From: Bacteroidales bacterium
GTDB taxonomy: Bacteria > Bacteroidota > Bacteroidia > Bacteroidales > WCHB1-69
Reading direction: 5' to 3'
Length of the DNA stretch: 64,000 nucleotides
Assembly (NCBI GenBank): GCA_024685175.1
Contig: JAIKWD010000012.1
Span: forward strand, 62,001-126,000
Positions 56,074 to 63,834 of the stretch are shown piece by piece; positions within the stretch are counted from its first letter, which is position 1, and every line of letters begins with the position of its first letter. The notes beneath the pieces were generated by a model. That model was not told the DNA's origin. It did no database searches and worked only from the letters and a program-made list of their open reading frames with translations. The position numbers and the translations under genes are program-made.

Positions 56074-56121
56074 ATGGATGAGGGGAAAATCACACGTAAT
56101 TTATTATCATTTAAACTATAA
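56074..56121 (+). CDS. Possible 15-codon leader ORF of pyrB
   Basis: ATG to TAA, encoding MDEGKITRNLLSFKL. It begins almost at the predicted transcription start and its TAA overlaps the AGGAGG that serves pyrB. It is in the same reading frame as pyrB, separated by one stop and four sense codons. It could couple translation to pyrB or sense pyrimidine-dependent transcription; chance is also possible. Confidence 0.35.
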   Translation: MDEGKITRNLLSFKL

Positions 56122-56125
56122 GGAG
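56120..56125 (+). promoter_or_regulatory. Strong Shine-Dalgarno of pyrB deciding a TTG start
   Basis: AGGAGG, 8 bases before the TTG at 56134. Such a complete Shine-Dalgarno is rare in this window and in Bacteroidota generally, and it supports the TTG as start. Confidence 0.75.
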
Positions 56126-56133
56126 GATTTATT

Positions 56134-57057
56134 TTGTTAAAGAACAGAAGCTTAATAGACCCGGCGGATTTCACACGCGAAGAATTTCGTGAAATCTTTG
56201 ATTTAGCACATCAAATTATTGCCGATCCGGAAAAGTACAGTAAGAGTTGTGAGGGAAAAATCCTGGCAACTCTTTTTTACGAACCGAGCACGCGTACCCG
56301 TTTCAGTTTTGAGGCGGCCATGTTGCGACTTGGAGGCAAGGTGATCGGCTTTTCCGAGCCCAACTCCAGTTCCACGGCCAAGGGCGAAAGCATTGCGGAC
56401 ACATTGCGCACGATTGAGTGCTATGCCGACATTGCTGCCATGCGTCATCCCAAAGAGGGTGCTCCGCGTATGGCCAGCCACTACATCCACATGCCGCTCA
56501 TCAACGCTGGCGACGGTGGCCACCAACACCCCACGCAAACCTTGACCGACATTCTTACCATAGAGCGTTTGCGCGGCAATGTCGAGAACAAGACCTACGG
56601 TTTCTGCGGTGACCTTAAGTTTGGAAGAACCGTGCACTCCCTCGTCAAGTTTTTGAGCAATTACGAAGGTGTCAAGTTCATATTTATCTCCCCCGAAGAG
56701 CTTCGCGTCCCCGAATACATCCGAGAAGAGGTGGTCCGCAAAAAAGGTATCCCCTTCGAAGAGGTCGACCAGATGGAACCCTATATGGGCCAACTCGACT
56801 TCCTGTATATGACTCGTGTCCAACGTGAACGCTTCTTTAACGAGGAAGACTACATCCGCTTGAAAGACCGTTTCATTCTCGATGCCGAGAAGATGACGTA
56901 TGCCCGCCCTGACACATACATCCTGCACCCGCTACCGCGCGTCAATGAGATCAGCACGGAAGTGGACAGCGATCCCCGTGCCCAATACTTCAACCAGGCC
57001 AGAAACGGCATGTACGTCCGCATGGCTCTCATCTGTAAACTTTTAGGAATCTATTAA
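56134..57057 (+). CDS. pyrB: Aspartate carbamoyltransferase catalytic subunit
   Basis: 307 residues starting at TTG 56134 (reads [20 protein letters not shown]); no ATG is usable. Carbamoyl-phosphate motif [58 protein letters not shown] and [15 protein letters not shown] define ATCase. It makes carbamoyl aspartate, the committed pyrimidine step. Followed 11 bases later by pyrI, so a class B holoenzyme with regulatory subunits is expected. Start context (TTG, full Shine-Dalgarno, leader ORF) is unusual. Confidence 0.97.
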   Translation: MLKNRSLIDPADFTREEFREIFDLAHQIIADPEKYSKSCEGKILATLFYEPSTRTRFSFEAAMLRLGGKVIGFSEPNSSSTAKGESIADTLRTIECYADIAAMRHPKEGAPRMASHYIHMPLINAGDGGHQHPTQTLTDILTIERLRGNVENKTYGFCGDLKFGRTVHSLVKFLSNYEGVKFIFISPEELRVPEYIREEVVRKKGIPFEEVDQMEPYMGQLDFLYMTRVQRERFFNEEDYIRLKDRFILDAEKMTYARPDTYILHPLPRVNEISTEVDSDPRAQYFNQARNGMYVRMALICKLLGIY

Positions 57058-57068
57058 AATCATCGACC

Positions 57069-57503
57069 ATGTTAGAAATCAATAGTATAGAAAGAGGAAT
57101 CGTCATAGACCATATTAAAGCCGGATACGGCATGACCGTGTTCAACTACCTCCATTTGGACAAGGCCGAGTATAATGTGGCTCTTATCATGAATGCTTTC
57201 AGCCTCAAGATGGGCAAAAAGGACATCATCAAGATCAATGAAGTCATCGATATCAACTACGACTTCTTGGGCCTTGTCGATCCTAACGCCACCGTCAACA
57301 TCATTGAAAACGGCAAAACCGTCAAGAAAGTCAAACTTGAGGTGCCAGAGACGGTGACCAACATCATTCATTGCAAAAATCCTCGTTGCGTTTCATCCGT
57401 GGAACACTACTTCGATCATGTGTTCCATCTCGTGGACAAGAACAAACGTTCCTATCGTTGCGAGTACTGTGATGACATCGTGATTCCCTACCCCAATAAA
57501 TAA
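57069..57503 (+). CDS. pyrI: Aspartate carbamoyltransferase regulatory subunit
   Basis: 144 residues. N-terminal allosteric domain (GIVIDHIKAGYGMTVFNYLH), then the zinc domain with Cys at CKNPRCVSSVEHY and YRCEYCDDI, which hold the structural zinc contacting PyrB. It binds ATP/CTP/UTP to tune ATCase. Co-transcribed with pyrB. Confidence 0.97.
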   Translation: MLEINSIERGIVIDHIKAGYGMTVFNYLHLDKAEYNVALIMNAFSLKMGKKDIIKINEVIDINYDFLGLVDPNATVNIIENGKTVKKVKLEVPETVTNIIHCKNPRCVSSVEHYFDHVFHLVDKNKRSYRCEYCDDIVIPYPNK

Positions 57504-57528
57504 TGTTTGGAGATTAAAAAAAAAATTG

Positions 57529-57536
57529 TATTTTTG
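57529..57536 (+). promoter_or_regulatory. -7 box upstream of tRNA-Cys
   Basis: TATTTTTG, 13 bases before the tRNA 5' end at 57550. Confidence 0.7.
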
Positions 57537-57549
57537 CCGCACTTAACAA

Positions 57550-57620
57550 GGTCTCTTGGCCGAGTGGTTAGGTACCGGTCTGCAAAACCGTTGACTCCAG
57601 TTCGAATCTGGAAGAGACCT
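57550..57620 (+). tRNA. tRNA-Cys (anticodon GCA)
   Basis: 71-base cloverleaf: acceptor GGTCTCT/AGAGACC, anticodon loop CTGCAAA with GCA, anticodon stem with ACCG pairing, T arm TCCAG/CTGGA with loop TTCGAAT, discriminator T (U73, the Cys identity base). CCA is not encoded. Followed by a terminator. Confidence 0.92.
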
Positions 57621-57628
57621 CAATAAAA

Positions 57629-57654
57629 AAAGGATGCTTTCGCATCCTTTTTTT
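57629..57654. terminator. Bidirectional terminator after tRNA-Cys
   Basis: Stem AGGATGC (57631-57637) and GCATCCT (57642-57648), loop TTTC, A-run before and T-run after. Serves tRNA-Cys and the convergent Fe-S gene. Confidence 0.9.
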
Positions 57655-58381
57655 ATTCTCCCTTCAATATGTCGGCTATATGTATCACCTTCAACTCCAT
57701 TCCATGGGCAGTGACGTAGGCATCAATTTGATGTAGACACCTGATATCCGTGGAGGTGATGTACTGAGCGCCCATGTTGTAGATCTTACTCACCAACTCG
57801 CCCGTCAAGGCTTCCGATGCCTCCGGATTAACTTTGGGGAATCGCCCATTGGCGCCACAACAACCCTGCAAGCTATCATCTGTGATTAGCTCCAAACCTT
57901 GCGTATTACTTAACAAAGTCACCGGAGCATCATTAGAGGGATAAAAGTTGCGAGCTGCACACGATTTAAAATAGAAGACTTTACTATTAAACGTGTTGTC
58001 TAATTTCTCCACTTGTTTTACATTGACGATGTAATCGCACAATTCCCATACGTTCTGAGTAAACATGGAGAGTTTGGTCGGGGTGTAGGCGTTCTTGAGC
58101 AGCTGCTTGTAATGGGATTTCATATAACCAGCACACGCACAGTCGGGGACAATGAAGGGCAACTTTTCGTCATAGCAATCCAATACATTGATAGCCAAAT
58201 TTTTGGCATATATAACCTCTCCCTCCATATAGAAGCAGCGGCCACAACAGGTTTGCTCTTCAAAATATTGGCAACGGTCGCCAAGACGTTCCAAGACGGT
58301 CATGGCACTCTGCGCCGCGCCGGCCTGGAACATATCCATCTGGCAGGGTATAAATAGATTGACGATTCTATTCTCTGTCAT
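57653..58381 (-). CDS. Fe-S oxidoreductase with two CCG domains (LutA/YkgE-like)
   Basis: 242 residues. Two cysteine-rich CCG units: first CQMDMFQAG, QTCCGRCFYMEGEV and PDCACAGYMKSHY; second FKSCAARNFYPSN, GCCGANGRFPKVNPEASEAL and TDIRCLHQID. This is the heterodisulfide-reductase-type CCG pair found in LutA (lactate utilisation), GlpC and HdrB. lutB and lutC are absent from the window. It follows the ribonucleotide reductase by 24 bases and is probably co-transcribed. Specific function open. Confidence 0.87.
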   Translation of the reverse strand: MTENRIVNLFIPCQMDMFQAGAAQSAMTVLERLGDRCQYFEEQTCCGRCFYMEGEVIYAKNLAINVLDCYDEKLPFIVPDCACAGYMKSHYKQLLKNAYTPTKLSMFTQNVWELCDYIVNVKQVEKLDNTFNSKVFYFKSCAARNFYPSNDAPVTLLSNTQGLELITDDSLQGCCGANGRFPKVNPEASEALTGELVSKIYNMGAQYITSTDIRCLHQIDAYVTAHGMELKVIHIADILKGE

Positions 58382-58405
58382 AACGATACCCCTTCCCGAA
58401 GACCA

Positions 58406-61144
58406 CTAGGAACCGCACTTGGAATAACCGCAATTGGAGCAGACGAGACAACCCTCCTTGAACTCCATCGTGTCGTGCTGATGACAGTTGGGGCATTCGA
58501 CGCCTTTTTGCTTTGTGCCATCTTGGACAAATTTCTTGAGGGCGCGGCAAACACCGTTGCGCCACGAGTTGATGCTCTCCTGACGGAAGTTGAGGCCGGA
58601 GATAATGTTGACCACGTGGTTCACGGGGATTCCGTTGCGCAACAGAGCGGAGGTCATCTTGGCATAGTTCCAGAACTCCTGGTCAAAACAACGGTCAAGG
58701 CCGCGGAGGATCACCTCATAACCGGCTTTGTCCAAATACTTGAAGTCGTATGACTTTGTGCCATCCTCATGTCTGTTCTTGACGATAATGCCGTGTTCCA
58801 CCCATTTGGGCAACAAGAAACTCTCGTCACCGGTCTTGCCCGTGAAGATTTCATACGGATTGCCGTTGTAGATGCCGATGTAGGCTACCCAATCCTCGTT
58901 ATTGTTCTTAAAGTGGATGACGTCGGCCTGTAATTCTTTCGGACGCTTAAAGTTCTTCGGAGTGGGTTTCTCTGCTTTCTTTTCCTCTTTGCTGGTGGTA
59001 ATGAGTACTCCATCGCGGGATCCCTCGCGATAAACGGTCAATCCTTTGCAACCCACTTCCCAAGCTTTTTCATAGAGGCTGGCAACGGTCTGTTCGTCGA
59101 TGTCGTTCGGCAGATTCACCGTCACGGAAATGGAATGATCCACCCACTTTTGAACGGAACCTTGCAATTCCACTTTCTTGATGTAGTCGGTGTCTGCGGC
59201 GGTGGATTTGTAGTAAGGCGACTTTTTCATCAACTCCTGCAACTCCTTGTCACTCATCGTGGCCATCTGCTCGTACGTATACCCTTGGGTGTTGGCCCAG
59301 GTCACGAACTTCTGATGGAACACCGTATACTCCTCAAAGCTGTCGCCCATCGCATCCTTGACGGTATTCTTCTTGATGGACATATCGTTGGGGTTGACTT
59401 TTCTTCTGCGTTTGTAGAACACATTGAAGGCAGGTTCAAGACCGGAGGTCGTCTGGGTGCAGATGCTCACGCTACCTGTAGGAGCGATGGTGAGCAGGGC
59501 TATATTGCGGCGGCCGTAGCGGATCATGTCTTCATAGAGTTTCGGATCGGCCTTTTGGATGCGCTGGATATAGGGATTGTGTCCCTCCTTGATACAACTG
59601 TACACTGGGAATGCGCCACGCTCCTTGGCCATATTGACGGAAGAGCGATAGGCAGCAAGAGCGAGTTGCTTGTGCACCTCGGTAGAGAAGGCGATGCCTT
59701 CGTCGGAGCCGTAACGGATATTCAATGCAGCCAACATATCGCCTTCGGCGGTGATGCCCAAACCGGTACGACGGCCCTTGGTGGATTGCTTGCGAATCTT
59801 AAGCCAAAGTTCACGTTCCACGCGCTTAATGTCATCACTTTCGGGATCGCTGTCGATTTTGGCCAAAATTCTGTCAATCTTCTCCAATTCCAAGTCGATA
59901 AGGTCGTCCATCAACCGCTGAGCGTACTGGACGTGTTCCTTGAAGAGCGGCATATTGAAATAGGCCTTGTCGGTAAACGGGTTCTCCACATAGCTGTAGA
60001 GGTTCATCGCGATAAGACGGCAACTGTCATAGGGACAGAGTGGAATCTCGCCGCAAGGGTTGGTGGAGACAGTCTCAAAGCCCTCGTCCTTATAGCAGTC
60101 AGGCACGGACTCGCGCTGGATGGTGTCCCAGAACAGAATGCCCGGCTCAGCCGACTTCCAGGCATTGTGGATGATCTTCTTCCAAAGTTTGTTGGCATCA
60201 ATATCTTGAGTATATTGAGGATTGGCAGACTTGATGGGATATTGTTGCTTATATGGGGTATTGCTTTGTGCGGCTTTCATGAAATCATCGTCCACTTTTA
60301 CAGAGACATTGGCGCCTGTGACCTTGCCCTGAGTCATCTTGGCGTCGATGAACTTTTCTGCATCTGGATGTTTGATGGAGATGGTAAGCATAAGGGCACC
60401 ACGACGACCATCCTGGGCCACCTCGCGCGTAGAGTTTGAAAAACGTTCCATGAAAGGCACCACACCTGTAGAGCTCAGGGCGCAGTTTTGCACGTGACTG
60501 CCGGTGGGACGGATGTCGGACAGGTCATGGCCAACGCCACCGCGCCGTTTCATCAGTTGCACCTGCTCTTCGTCCATCTTCATGATTCCACCGTAGGAGT
60601 CTGAGTTATCCTCGTTGCCGATAACAAAGCAGTTGGACAACGATACTATCTGATCGTTGTTGCCGATGCCGGCCATTGGACTACCCTGCGGGACCACGTA
60701 TTTAAATTTGTCGAACAAGGAAAAGATAAGATCCTCACTCATAGGATGCACGTATCTTTTCTCAATGCGGGCGAACTCACGGGCCATACGACGGTGCATA
60801 TCCTCCGGGGTTCGCTCCATAATGCTACCGTTTCGGTCTTTGAGCGCATACTTGTCAATCCACACACCAGCGGCAAGCTCATCGCCGCCAAAATACTTCA
60901 CTACATCGGGAAAGATTTCGTCCTTTTGATATATCGAACGCTCTGACTGCGCTTCAGCAGCTGCTACCTCTATCGGGCTCTCTTTCTCTTCTTGCTGATC
61001 ATTCAATTTACGGGTCATCTCGTGCATAACCTGCTCACGAGAATGAACCAAATCACTAGCTACGGCTTGCTCTTGTACGCCGACCGCTACTTCTGCCCTG
61101 CTGGGCTCATCCTCCATTTCGAAAAGAGATAAATCGTTGTTCAT
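58406..61144 (-). CDS. nrdJ: Adenosylcobalamin-dependent ribonucleoside-diphosphate reductase (class II)
   Basis: 912 residues. Active-site region with MAGIGNNDQIVSLSNCFVIG (substrate-site Cys), MKRRGGVGHDLSDIRPTGS, TNPCGEIPLCPYDSCRLIAM and ALLTIAPTGSVSICTQTTSG. The C-terminal domain has VNIISGLNFRQES and a zinc-ribbon-like tail (CPNCHQHDTMEFKEGC, CSNCGYSKCGS) that can shuttle reducing equivalents. It turns ribonucleotides into deoxyribonucleotides with coenzyme B12. No cobalamin riboswitch is visible upstream. A thioredoxin gene lies in the window at 51165. Confidence 0.95.
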   Translation of the reverse strand: MNNDLSLFEMEDEPSRAEVAVGVQEQAVASDLVHSREQVMHEMTRKLNDQQEEKESPIEVAAAEAQSERSIYQKDEIFPDVVKYFGGDELAAGVWIDKYALKDRNGSIMERTPEDMHRRMAREFARIEKRYVHPMSEDLIFSLFDKFKYVVPQGSPMAGIGNNDQIVSLSNCFVIGNEDNSDSYGGIMKMDEEQVQLMKRRGGVGHDLSDIRPTGSHVQNCALSSTGVVPFMERFSNSTREVAQDGRRGALMLTISIKHPDAEKFIDAKMTQGKVTGANVSVKVDDDFMKAAQSNTPYKQQYPIKSANPQYTQDIDANKLWKKIIHNAWKSAEPGILFWDTIQRESVPDCYKDEGFETVSTNPCGEIPLCPYDSCRLIAMNLYSYVENPFTDKAYFNMPLFKEHVQYAQRLMDDLIDLELEKIDRILAKIDSDPESDDIKRVERELWLKIRKQSTKGRRTGLGITAEGDMLAALNIRYGSDEGIAFSTEVHKQLALAAYRSSVNMAKERGAFPVYSCIKEGHNPYIQRIQKADPKLYEDMIRYGRRNIALLTIAPTGSVSICTQTTSGLEPAFNVFYKRRRKVNPNDMSIKKNTVKDAMGDSFEEYTVFHQKFVTWANTQGYTYEQMATMSDKELQELMKKSPYYKSTAADTDYIKKVELQGSVQKWVDHSISVTVNLPNDIDEQTVASLYEKAWEVGCKGLTVYREGSRDGVLITTSKEEKKAEKPTPKNFKRPKELQADVIHFKNNNEDWVAYIGIYNGNPYEIFTGKTGDESFLLPKWVEHGIIVKNRHEDGTKSYDFKYLDKAGYEVILRGLDRCFDQEFWNYAKMTSALLRNGIPVNHVVNIISGLNFRQESINSWRNGVCRALKKFVQDGTKQKGVECPNCHQHDTMEFKEGCLVCSNCGYSKCGS

Positions 61145-61220
61145 AGGCTTTTGGTATATTACGTGGTTTATTTATGCAATTTAGACAACAAAACTGACAA
61201 TGGAATACATTGTCGTTTAG

Positions 61221-61362
61221 TATTTTTGTAAATAGTTATACAACAAGTGGTTATAGCAAAGGAATCGTTCTATTATTTGAGTGCGTAAAAGTAGGAATTG
61301 ACCCTAAATCTATCAACCCTTTACGCATTTTAATATCAACAAAATGACGTTGATATTTTTTT
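61221..61362 (+). ncRNA. Candidate structured small RNA between nrdJ and fabD
   Basis: On the plus strand a full TATTTTTG box (61221-61228) is followed by no ORF but by structure: an 8-bp stem TGCGTAAA (61282-61289) / TTTACGCA (61320-61327) enclosing TAGG/CCTA, then an intrinsic terminator AATATCAAC (61332-61340) / GTTGATATT (61349-61357) with a T-run to 61362. Both flanking genes are on the other strand, so this unit would be a stand-alone RNA of about 130 bases, divergent from nrdJ. No known family recognised. Upstream lies another hairpin, GACAATG/CATTGTC (61196-61214). Confidence 0.4.
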
Positions 61363-61429
61363 GCTTTGATAATGAATAATTTAAAAGATTTTCAAAGAGA
61401 TTGTCGAAAAAATTTATTTTTTGGCACCT

Positions 61430-62308
61430 CTATTTTCCAAAAATTTCCACACTAGGATCGATGCGGCGAACAAGGCCTTGCAGGGTGCTGCCCGGACCGA
61501 ATTCGAAGAACGAAGTGGCACCGTCGGCTATCATTCTTTGCACCGACTGGGTCCAGCGCACCGGATTGGTCAGTTGGGTAAGAAGGTTTTTTCTTACCAC
61601 GTCTGGGTCGATGGCCGGCATAGCCGTGGCATTTTGGTATATGGGGCAAAATGGCGTGTGGAATTGGCACATGGCGATGGCGCCTGCCAGCTCTTCTTGC
61701 GCGGGCTGCATCAAAGGCGAGTGGAACGCGCCGCCCACATTAAGCATCATCATACGTCTTGCTCCGGCGGCCTGCAACCGCTCCATAGCCAGTTCCAGTC
61801 CCGCCTTGCTGCCCGAGATTACCAACTGTTGGGGACTGTTGTAGTTGGCGGGCACCACCACCTCATCAGTGATGTCAGCGCACACTTGCTCGGTGACGGT
61901 GTCGTCGAACTTGAGCACCACGGCCATACCGGACTCCTGCAACTCGCAGGCCGCCTGCATCGCGCGGGCACGGTGTGACACCAATATCAACGCGTCCTTG
62001 AAGGAAAGACCCTCGTTGACCGCCAATGCCGTGAACTCGCCCAGCGAATGACCCGCCACCATATCGGGCTTGTCCTCCGCCAAACAACGATACGCCATAT
62101 ACGAATGCACGAACACCGCGGGCTGCGTGACCTTCGTCTGCTTCAAATCCTCGTCCGATCCCTCAAACATAACCTCGGACAAGGCAAAGCCCAGCAACCG
62201 ATCCGCCTCCGACATAATGTCCTTGGCGTCGGAGAACTGATCGTACAGATCCTTTCCCATCCCCGGAAACTGGGCTCCCTGACCTGGAAAGACAAATGCT
62301 TTTTTCAT
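61430..62308 (-). CDS. fabD: Malonyl CoA-acyl carrier protein transacylase
   Basis: 292 residues from ATG 62308 (a TTG one codon upstream is less likely). FVFPGQGAQFPGMGKDLYDQ at the N-terminus, nucleophile Ser88 in VAGHSLGEFTALA, VSHRARAMQAACE, GAFHSPLMQPAQEEL with the catalytic His, and FFEFGPGSTLQGLVRRI at the end. It loads malonyl onto ACP for fatty acid synthesis. It follows metK by 6 bases and is probably co-transcribed with it, an unusual partner. Confidence 0.97.
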   Translation of the reverse strand: MKKAFVFPGQGAQFPGMGKDLYDQFSDAKDIMSEADRLLGFALSEVMFEGSDEDLKQTKVTQPAVFVHSYMAYRCLAEDKPDMVAGHSLGEFTALAVNEGLSFKDALILVSHRARAMQAACELQESGMAVVLKFDDTVTEQVCADITDEVVVPANYNSPQQLVISGSKAGLELAMERLQAAGARRMMMLNVGGAFHSPLMQPAQEELAGAIAMCQFHTPFCPIYQNATAMPAIDPDVVRKNLLTQLTNPVRWTQSVQRMIADGATSFFEFGPGSTLQGLVRRIDPSVEIFGK

Positions 62309-62314
62309 CAAAGA

Positions 62315-63556
62315 TTATTTCAATTTGAATGCTTCCTTGATCTTGTCCACATAGTCCAACTTCTCCCACGGGAAGAAGGTCACCATCTTACCGTTTAATT
62401 TTTTGCGATAGGAGTCGCGACCGAAATGGCCGTACGTGGCGGTGGGTTGGTAGATGGGGCTCTTGAGTTGGAACCGCTTGATGATCTGATATGGCGTCAT
62501 ATCGAAGATTTCGCCAATCTTGACGGCGATTTCGCCGTCACTCATCTTCTTCACCTTGGCAGTGCCGTAGGTGTTGACATAGAGGCCCACGGGCTCGGCC
62601 TTGCCGATGGCGTAGGCCACTTGCACGAGCACCCGGTCGCAAAGGCCCGCAGCCACCATATTCTTGGCAATATGACGAGTGGCGTAAGCGGCGGAACGGT
62701 CCACTTTGGAAGGATCCTTGCCTGAGAAGGCACCACCGCCGTGCGCACCGTGCCCACCATATGTGTCCACGATGATCTTGCGGCCGGTCAAGCCAGTGTC
62801 GCCGTTCGGTCCACCAATGACAAACTTGCCCGTCGGGTTGACCAGGAATTTATTCTCGTAATCGAACTTGTCGAAGAGCCGCTGCACGTCCTTCGGACAA
62901 TTATCAATGACTCTCGGAAGCAAATACTTGCGCAAGTCGCTCTTGATGGACTGCTGCATCGCCTTTTCCTCGTCGAACTCATCGTGCTGCGTGGATATGA
63001 CGATGGTGTCGATATGCTCCGGCTTGCCGTTGTCGGCATACCGCACGGTAACTTGCGACTTGGAGTCGGGACGGAGATACGTCATCACCTTGCCCTCCTT
63101 GCGGATGGCGGCGAGTTCCTGCACCAACATTTGCGCCAACTCGATGGTGAGCGGCATAAAGTTGTCCATCTCGTTGCAGGCATAACCGAACATCATACCC
63201 TGGTCGCCGGCGCCTTGATTCTCTTTCTTGGCACGCTCCACGCCTTGGTTGATGTCCGAGGACTGGTTGTGAATGGTGGAAATGATACCGCACGACTTGG
63301 CGTCGAATTGGTAATCGCTCTTGGTGTAGCCCACCTCCTCGATCACCTTCCTTACCACCTCATCGATGGGAACATACGCCTGCGATTTTACCTCTCCCGC
63401 GCATACTACCAATCCTGTAGTTGTCAATGTTTCGCAAGCCACTTTTGATTCGGGATCCTGAGCCAGGAACGAATCCAACAAAGCGTCTGAAATTTGATCA
63501 CACAGTTTGTCCGGGTGTCCTTCAGATACTGATTCAGATGTGAATAGATAGCTCAT
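62315..63556 (-). CDS. metK: S-adenosylmethionine synthetase
   Basis: 413 residues. [20 protein letters not shown], the [13 protein letters not shown] block with ATP contact, [40 protein letters not shown] and [18 protein letters not shown]. It makes SAM from methionine and ATP. The leader between its TATCTTTG promoter and ATG carries a SAM-II riboswitch candidate, so feedback by its own product is likely. fabD follows. Confidence 0.98.
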   Translation of the reverse strand: MSYLFTSESVSEGHPDKLCDQISDALLDSFLAQDPESKVACETLTTTGLVVCAGEVKSQAYVPIDEVVRKVIEEVGYTKSDYQFDAKSCGIISTIHNQSSDINQGVERAKKENQGAGDQGMMFGYACNEMDNFMPLTIELAQMLVQELAAIRKEGKVMTYLRPDSKSQVTVRYADNGKPEHIDTIVISTQHDEFDEEKAMQQSIKSDLRKYLLPRVIDNCPKDVQRLFDKFDYENKFLVNPTGKFVIGGPNGDTGLTGRKIIVDTYGGHGAHGGGAFSGKDPSKVDRSAAYATRHIAKNMVAAGLCDRVLVQVAYAIGKAEPVGLYVNTYGTAKVKKMSDGEIAVKIGEIFDMTPYQIIKRFQLKSPIYQPTATYGHFGRDSYRKKLNGKMVTFFPWEKLDYVDKIKEAFKLK

Positions 63557-63603
63557 AACTAACTGATTATAAGGTTAAACATAAAACACAGAAAACGGGA
63601 GGA

Positions 63604-63662
63604 AATGGTCTTGTTTTAGCATTTTTTCTTGTGGTTGCAAGCAGTACAAATCTGTCCACGTT
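63604..63662 (-). promoter_or_regulatory. Candidate SAM-II riboswitch in the metK leader
   Basis: On the minus strand: P1 strand GTGG (63656-63659), GATTT (63648-63652), exactly 8 bases, TGCAA (63635-63639), the P1 partner CCAC (63631-63634), an A-rich linker, then GCTAAAA (63614-63620). This order and spacing follow the SAM-II (metA motif) consensus with its H-type pseudoknot. One difference: the element ends about 58 bases before the ATG rather than overlapping the ribosome binding site. Identification is by recalled consensus, not by a search. Confidence 0.65.
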
Positions 63663-63671
63663 TTCAGGCCG

Positions 63672-63679
63672 CAAAGATA
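63672..63679 (-). promoter_or_regulatory. -7 box upstream of metK
   Basis: CAAAGATA on plus (TATCTTTG on minus), giving a leader of about 110 bases that contains the SAM-II candidate. Confidence 0.75.
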
Positions 63680-63686
63680 CAAAAAA

Positions 63687-63786
63687 TAGCAGATAGCGAT
63701 TAGCTGATAGCGGATAGCAGAAAAAAATTATTGACTAACTAATAGAAAATTATCGCTATATGCTATCTGCTGTCTGCTAACCGCTT
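63687..63786. repeat. Inverted pair of seven-base-period arrays between metK and the next gene
   Basis: Left: TAGCAGA, TAGCGAT, TAGCTGA, TAGCGGA, TAGCAGA (63687-63721). Right: ATCGCTA, TATGCTA, TCTGCTG, TCTGCTA, ACCGCTT (63752-63786), the same kind of unit in reverse orientation, so a long imperfect hairpin can form over an AT-rich loop. The whole element lies between two divergent promoters. It ends C-T7-A-TATCTTTG, the same junction as at 17571-17587. Confidence 0.8.
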
Positions 63787-63792
63787 TTTTTA

Positions 63793-63800
63793 TATCTTTG
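63793..63800 (+). promoter_or_regulatory. -7 box upstream of the saccharopine-dehydrogenase-family gene
   Basis: TATCTTTG, 34 bases before the ATG at 63835. Confidence 0.75.
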
Positions 63801-63834
63801 CACCTCAACTGACAAAAAATTAAATATCAATACT

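Noticed and set aside
59135-60439. Plus-strand open frame of 434 codons
   Set aside because: Antisense to nrdJ.
61145-61429. Cobalamin riboswitch upstream of nrdJ
   Set aside because: No B12-box-like sequence on the minus strand; the visible terminator-like hairpin works only on the plus strand.
62741-63448. Plus-strand open frame of 235 codons
   Set aside because: Antisense to metK.
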